Positions 47,734-51,413 of a stretch of 51,413 bases of DNA are shown piece by piece. The translations under genes were made by a program, and so were the position numbers. Below the pieces are notes generated by a model. It had not been told where the DNA came from. It was given only the letters and a program-made list of their open reading frames with translations, and ran no database searches. This DNA is from an uncultured Porphyromonadaceae bacterium (GTDB lineage Bacteria > Bacteroidota > Bacteroidia > Bacteroidales > Muribaculaceae), in assembly GCA_900540205.1 (NCBI GenBank), contig UQER01000020.1, positions 1 through 51,413 on the forward strand, in the 5' to 3' direction. Position 1 is the first letter of the stretch. Every line of letters starts with the position of its first letter.

Positions 47734-48849
47734 ATGAGCGACAATAAGGATATTACATCTGTCCCCGCAGACGAGGGGAAGGAGATCGACCTGCTTGAAT
47801 TAGTGGCAAAACTGTGGGGCGGACGCCGCACAATTGTGAAATACGGGTGTATCGCCGCTGTCCTGGGACTGGTGGTGGCTTTCAGCATCCCCAAGGAATA
47901 CACCACTACCATCAAGCTTGCAGCCGAGGCCAATGCCGCTTCAGGCTCTGGAAGCCTCGGCGCACTTGCCGCAATGGCCGGATTCAACACTTCGAATGCA
48001 AAAGGGGGCGACGCGGTGGTGCCGCAGCTTTATGCCGATGTGTTGTCGTCGGTGCCGTTCATGGTGGGACTGTTCGATGTCCCTGTCACGGAAAGCAAGA
48101 CGGATTCAACCTATACAGTGCGCACCTACATGACCGAACATCAGTCCGCCCCGTGGTGGAGCGTGATTACCGGGCTGCCGTCGATGGCTATCGGTGGTGT
48201 CAAGTCGCTTTTCACCTCCGAAGAGGTGGAGGAGGGCGACGGTGTGACCAATCCGTTTAAACTCACACGTGAGGAGATGGTCATTAAGGAATCGCTGAAT
48301 GGGCGCATTTCCTGCGATTTTGACCAGAAAACCGGTGTGAACACCATATCTGTGACCATGCAGGATCCCCTGGTGTCGGCCACGCTTGCCGACACGGTGG
48401 CCACGCACTTGCAGCAGTTCATCACTGACTACCGCACCTCAAAGGCACGCAAGGATCTGGCCTATGCCGAGAAACTCAATGAGGAGGCCCGTAAAAGCTA
48501 CTATGAAGCCCAGCAGCGTCTGGCGCAGTATCTCGACCGCAATCAGGGGCTGTCGCTCCATTCGGCGCAGGTGACGCGCGACCGCCTTTCTAACGAGGCC
48601 CAGCTTGCTTTCAGCCTTTTCAACCAGACTGCGCAGCAGCTTCAGCTGGCCAAGGCGAAGGTGCAGGAGAACACTCCGGTCTATGCCGTGGTAGAGCCTG
48701 CCACAGTGCCTGTCCGTGCATCAAAACCATCGAAGATTATGATTCTTGTGGGTTTTGTGTTCCTGGGTGTGGTGGCTGCGTCAGTGCAGATTATTTTTGC
48801 CGATTCAATCGAGGCTATAAAGACACAGGTATTTGAAAAGAAATCATAA
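47734..48849 (+). CDS. Wzz-type chain-length determinant / polysaccharide co-polymerase
   Basis: 371-residue inner-membrane protein with the Wzz layout. A cytoplasmic N-terminus with the EIDLLELVAKLWGGRRTIVKYG motif leads into the first transmembrane helix (about 35-53). A long periplasmic domain follows, with a coiled-coil section near residues 225-310 (RKDLAYAEKLNEEARKSYYEAQQRL). A proline-bearing segment (VEPATVPVRASKPSK) precedes the second helix (about 333-355). There is no fused tyrosine kinase. It controls polymer length and docks with the SLBB export protein encoded upstream. It ends 7 bases before the M23 gene. Confidence 0.92.
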   Translation: MSDNKDITSVPADEGKEIDLLELVAKLWGGRRTIVKYGCIAAVLGLVVAFSIPKEYTTTIKLAAEANAASGSGSLGALAAMAGFNTSNAKGGDAVVPQLYADVLSSVPFMVGLFDVPVTESKTDSTYTVRTYMTEHQSAPWWSVITGLPSMAIGGVKSLFTSEEVEEGDGVTNPFKLTREEMVIKESLNGRISCDFDQKTGVNTISVTMQDPLVSATLADTVATHLQQFITDYRTSKARKDLAYAEKLNEEARKSYYEAQQRLAQYLDRNQGLSLHSAQVTRDRLSNEAQLAFSLFNQTAQQLQLAKAKVQENTPVYAVVEPATVPVRASKPSKIMILVGFVFLGVVAASVQIIFADSIEAIKTQVFEKKS

Positions 48850-48856
48850 AGAATTT

Positions 48857-49630
48857 ATGACCGCCGGCGGTTGCATCCGCCGGATCGGCCGCTGGTGTAT
48901 GGTGCTTCTGTGGTTTGCGTTTCCGCTTATCGCAGCGGCTGAGCCTGCCGCACCCGACACGGTGAGCACCTTTTCGTTTGACCGCATCCTGTCCTCCATG
49001 AATGCTGTGTATCTTGAGAAAGATACAGATCCGGAAGTGGATGTGGCTGTGGATGGAACACTCGATTATATGGCGGAACTGTTCTCCTCAGCGCTCGATG
49101 TGCCGCAGATTCTTGGCGGCGATGCCGATGCGTTGTCGCACATGGCATTGCCCGAAGGTGATGTGCCTATCAATGTGAGCGAGTTCTATCCCCCCGTAAA
49201 GGGTAAGCTGTCGTCGCCGTTCGGATTCCGGAAGCGGTTCAAGCGTTTTCACAACGGCATCGACATAGCTTTGTGCACAGGTGATACCGTAAGGGCGGCA
49301 TTCCCCGGCACGGTGTCGCTGACACGGTTCGATGCCAGGGGATACGGCTATTATATCATTCTCACTCACCCCAACGGGCTTCAGACCTTCTATGCCCATC
49401 TTGACCGTTTCCTTGTGGTGCCGTCCACCCGTGTTGAAGCCGGTGACCCGATTGCCATAGGTGGTATGTCGGGCAATTCCACGGGACCTCATCTGCATTT
49501 CGAGACACGCTATTGCGCACGGCCGATAAACCCGGCTGAAATAATAAATCCGCGCACCATGAAACCACGCACGGCCACATTCATTTTCAACCGCAACCGT
49601 CATCTCGCCTCCAAAAAATCCGGGAAATAA
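48857..49630 (+). CDS. M23-family peptidase (LytM/lysostaphin-type)
   Basis: 257-residue exported metallopeptidase. The ATG at 48857 begins a short basic region and a hydrophobic signal segment (CMVLLWFAFPLIAAAEP); a TTG at 48833 overlapping the upstream gene is less likely. A region of about 100 residues without recognised domains precedes the M23 domain (about 120-235). That domain contains SSPFGFRKRFKRFHNGIDIA (zinc ligands His and Asp in HxxxD), the catalytic-type YAHLDRF and the HLHFE motif (zinc His). All expected residues are present, so it is probably an active D,L-endopeptidase cutting peptidoglycan cross-links. Its operon position suggests it opens the wall for the export complex, which is inference. 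Confidence 0.9.
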   Translation: MTAGGCIRRIGRWCMVLLWFAFPLIAAAEPAAPDTVSTFSFDRILSSMNAVYLEKDTDPEVDVAVDGTLDYMAELFSSALDVPQILGGDADALSHMALPEGDVPINVSEFYPPVKGKLSSPFGFRKRFKRFHNGIDIALCTGDTVRAAFPGTVSLTRFDARGYGYYIILTHPNGLQTFYAHLDRFLVVPSTRVEAGDPIAIGGMSGNSTGPHLHFETRYCARPINPAEIINPRTMKPRTATFIFNRNRHLASKKSGK

Positions 49631-49648
49631 GGGTGGCATGCGTGTGTG

Positions 49649-50929
49649 TCAGCGCTGGATTTCGGCCGAGAGCATTTTGTGACCGAAGCGGCAATAGATG
49701 CATTTGCGCTTTTCGCAGTATTCACGCCTTAACTGTATGAGGGCCTGTGAGCGGAACGCATCGGAAATGTCAAGCCCCGTGTCGGCAAAGATTCTTGTCA
49801 CTGAATTATTTTCAGGCTCAAGCTGTTCGAGGAGTTCTATGTTGGATGTTAAGGCAGTGGTGTCACCCTGATAGATGGCATATGCCAGCCTGAGCGGTAT
49901 GGCTACGTTTATAATCAGTGTGTCGATGGAGCTTTTGCCCAGTGCGCGCGGCGTGTGCGCGCTTTCGCCTGAGAATGTGAAATGGGTTGCCCAGTACCCA
50001 TGAAGTTCCACGGCCAGTTCGCGGCGCATATCGTCGAGCGTGGCGGCATCGTGGAGCGTGCCGACGAGATGGAATCCCTGATGTATCTTTTCGGCCAATG
50101 CGGCCATGCGGCGATGTGGAAGGTTCTGCGGGCGCGTGCGTGCCATTTTCCATTGCAGCGTGAGTGGCCTGAGGGAGAATTTGGCTGCCATGAAGGTGTA
50201 TTCGCGGCGCAGGGCCTGGATGTAGGCGTCCTCACCCGGGTGCGGTTGCGGAATCAGTCCTGCCTGCCCGAAAAGGAATGCCTCAGTGGTGAGCAGTTCG
50301 TCGCGGTGACGGTTAAGAAACTGCAGTGGCAGGTTGCGGGCTACGGTCTCGAACGGCAGGCTGTTAAGGCCGAATCCGAGAGCGCGTGCAAGGGTTATGT
50401 ATGCCGCGCCTTCCCAATGTCCGCCTGTCTCTTTTACTATTGTCAGTATGTGTTCGCTTTTTTCAAGGAGACGTTCTGCGCCCAGCGATGTGAGCCAGTC
50501 GGTGTGATAGAGCCGGGGCAGTTTTTCGATTGTCGAGGCGCATGGCAGCGAGGCAGCCGAATATTCCATCAGGCGGTTGCACCGCCGGGCGGCATCGGGT
50601 GTGCAGTTGATTACTATCTGAGGGATAAGATTGCCGTTGCGGCGGTGCACGGGTGCATCGTCAATCTGCACCACATGAAGAACCACCGAATCATATGCCG
50701 GGTCGGTGTCGTGATGATGGCGGAACCAGTCGGACGCGCGGACATGAATCTCCACGTTTCCGGCCCACTGCTGGCCGTCAATCTCGATGGTGGCGTTGAA
50801 AAAGTCTGGGCCTGCATCTGTGTTGAGTGTACCTGGATGGATTACGCGCACTTTGCGGTGGTCCACAGTCTGCATGTCGGGCCGGAGTGCCAGACGGTGT
50901 TGCCATACAAACTGGAGGAGGGCTTCCAT
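49649..50929 (-). CDS. DUF2851 family protein
   Basis: 426-residue cytoplasmic protein of a family of unknown function common in Bacteroidota. The typical opening (MEALLQFVWQHRL), the GPDFFNATIEIDGQQWAGNVEIHVRASDW core, the YDSVVLHVV strand and the C-terminal cysteine cluster EYCEKRKCIYCRFGHKML are present. The core has the look of a PD-(D/E)xK-like nuclease fold (GPDF...EIDG...GNVEIH), but I cannot confirm that. The C-x5-C-x2-C cluster could bind a metal. The gene follows folK by 38 bases and is probably co-transcribed. It converges on the M23 gene with 18 bases between stops. Confidence 0.88.
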   Translation of the reverse strand: MEALLQFVWQHRLALRPDMQTVDHRKVRVIHPGTLNTDAGPDFFNATIEIDGQQWAGNVEIHVRASDWFRHHHDTDPAYDSVVLHVVQIDDAPVHRRNGNLIPQIVINCTPDAARRCNRLMEYSAASLPCASTIEKLPRLYHTDWLTSLGAERLLEKSEHILTIVKETGGHWEGAAYITLARALGFGLNSLPFETVARNLPLQFLNRHRDELLTTEAFLFGQAGLIPQPHPGEDAYIQALRREYTFMAAKFSLRPLTLQWKMARTRPQNLPHRRMAALAEKIHQGFHLVGTLHDAATLDDMRRELAVELHGYWATHFTFSGESAHTPRALGKSSIDTLIINVAIPLRLAYAIYQGDTTALTSNIELLEQLEPENNSVTRIFADTGLDISDAFRSQALIQLRREYCEKRKCIYCRFGHKMLSAEIQR

Positions 50930-50967
50930 GGTGCGTTTAGAGGTGATAGACGGTTGATTCCCCTAAA

Positions 50968-51413
50968 TTACACTTTTTCGTTGAGGTCGGCAAGCATTTG
51001 GGCCGGAGTTTTATGCAGCAGAGGATGAATCCATTGCGGCGAAAGTTCCATGAGCGGTTCGAGAGCGAAGCGGCGCAGGTGCATGCGCGGATGCGGCAGC
51101 GTAAGGGTCGGGGTGTCTGTCACGGTCTGCTCCATGCAGATGAGGTCAATGTCGATTAGGCGGTCGGCGTATCCCCCCTCGGCATTGCGGTGGGATTTGG
51201 CTGAGATAATACGCTCGATGGCCTGTAGCCTGTCGAGCAGCTCTTCCGGTGAAAGGTCGGTTGCTATTTCTACTCCGAGGTTGATGAACCTGTGGGGCGA
51301 TTCGAATCCCCACGGCTCGCTCTCGATGAAGCCGGACCGGCGAATTGCCGAACCATCAGATGCCAATAAAGCAATCCCGGCGGCAGCCTGCTCTATGAGA
51401 GCATGGCTGTCGC
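50968..51413 (-). CDS. folK: 6-hydroxymethyl-7,8-dihydropterin pyrophosphokinase (partial, 5' end outside the window)
   Basis: The last 148 residues of HPPK, which transfers pyrophosphate from ATP to 6-hydroxymethyl-dihydropterin in folate synthesis. Visible family marks are FIESEPWGFESPHRFINLGVE (pterin and substrate loop), the DRLIDIDLI motif (usually RxxDIDLL, binding magnesium and ATP) and LPHPRMHLRRFALEPL. The frame is open to the window edge upstream of a TTG at 51366, with coding sequence consistent with the family, so the true start lies beyond the edge. It probably heads a unit with DUF2851. Confidence 0.93.
   Translation of the reverse strand, partial: DSHALIEQAAAGIALLASDGSAIRRSGFIESEPWGFESPHRFINLGVEIATDLSPEELLDRLQAIERIISAKSHRNAEGGYADRLIDIDLICMEQTVTDTPTLTLPHPRMHLRRFALEPLMELSPQWIHPLLHKTPAQMLADLNEKV

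Noticed and set aside
48833..48856. TTG start for the M23 peptidase overlapping the Wzz gene
   Set aside because: The ATG at 48857 directly precedes the basic region and signal peptide, and the TTG adds only eight polar residues.

Overview
The window looks like a chromosomal segment of a gut-type Bacteroidota, most likely order Bacteroidales and probably close to Muribaculaceae. This rests on three things. There are two SusC/SusD polysaccharide utilisation loci (PULs), one with a hybrid two-component regulator. Nearly every transcription unit starts behind a Bacteroidota-type -7 box (TAnnTTTG), often with a TTG about 20 bp upstream. Two secreted proteins carry the 'EYFN(L/I)QG' C-terminal tail common in these families. 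The family assignment is from memory and was not tested.

Layout. 1-9.5 kb is housekeeping and signalling: thyA, a NapH-type 4Fe-4S membrane protein whose frame runs into thyA, an SPOUT RNA methyltransferase, a secreted two-repeat protein, an MgtC/SapB membrane protein, a probable small RNA, a TlpA-like thioredoxin protein, and a LytTR regulator with its LytS-type kinase. A coiled-coil lipoprotein follows at 9.6-10.5 kb.

PUL 1 (10.6-19.2 kb, plus strand) has SusC, SusD, a GH127-type beta-L-arabinofuranosidase and a secreted alpha/beta hydrolase. It points to an arabinose-containing glycan. No regulator lies inside it.

PUL 2 (19.35-43.9 kb, all minus strand) reads GH95, GH2 beta-mannosidase | SusC, SusD, seven-repeat FG-GAP propeller protein, GH27-like alpha-galactosidase, GH92 alpha-mannosidase | hybrid two-component sensor | SASA-type acetylesterase, GH36 alpha-galactosidase. 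A galactose mutarotase (galM) is transcribed divergently from its upstream end. Together these enzymes would remove alpha-galactose, alpha- and beta-mannose, L-fucose or L-galactose, and acetyl groups. Acetylated galactomannan-type plant glycans and host N-/O-glycans both fit; the sequence does not decide.

44-51.4 kb holds galM, a short SLBB export / Wzz / M23 peptidase operon, a DUF2851 gene and the end of folK, which is cut by the window edge.

Between genes are three near-identical inverted-repeat elements with the form of REPINs (paired REP hairpins with a GTAG foot), a fourth with a different stem but the same foot, an AT-rich nested repeat, and stable hairpins at both susD-to-enzyme junctions. 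No tRNA, rRNA, CRISPR array, insertion sequence or phage gene was recognised.
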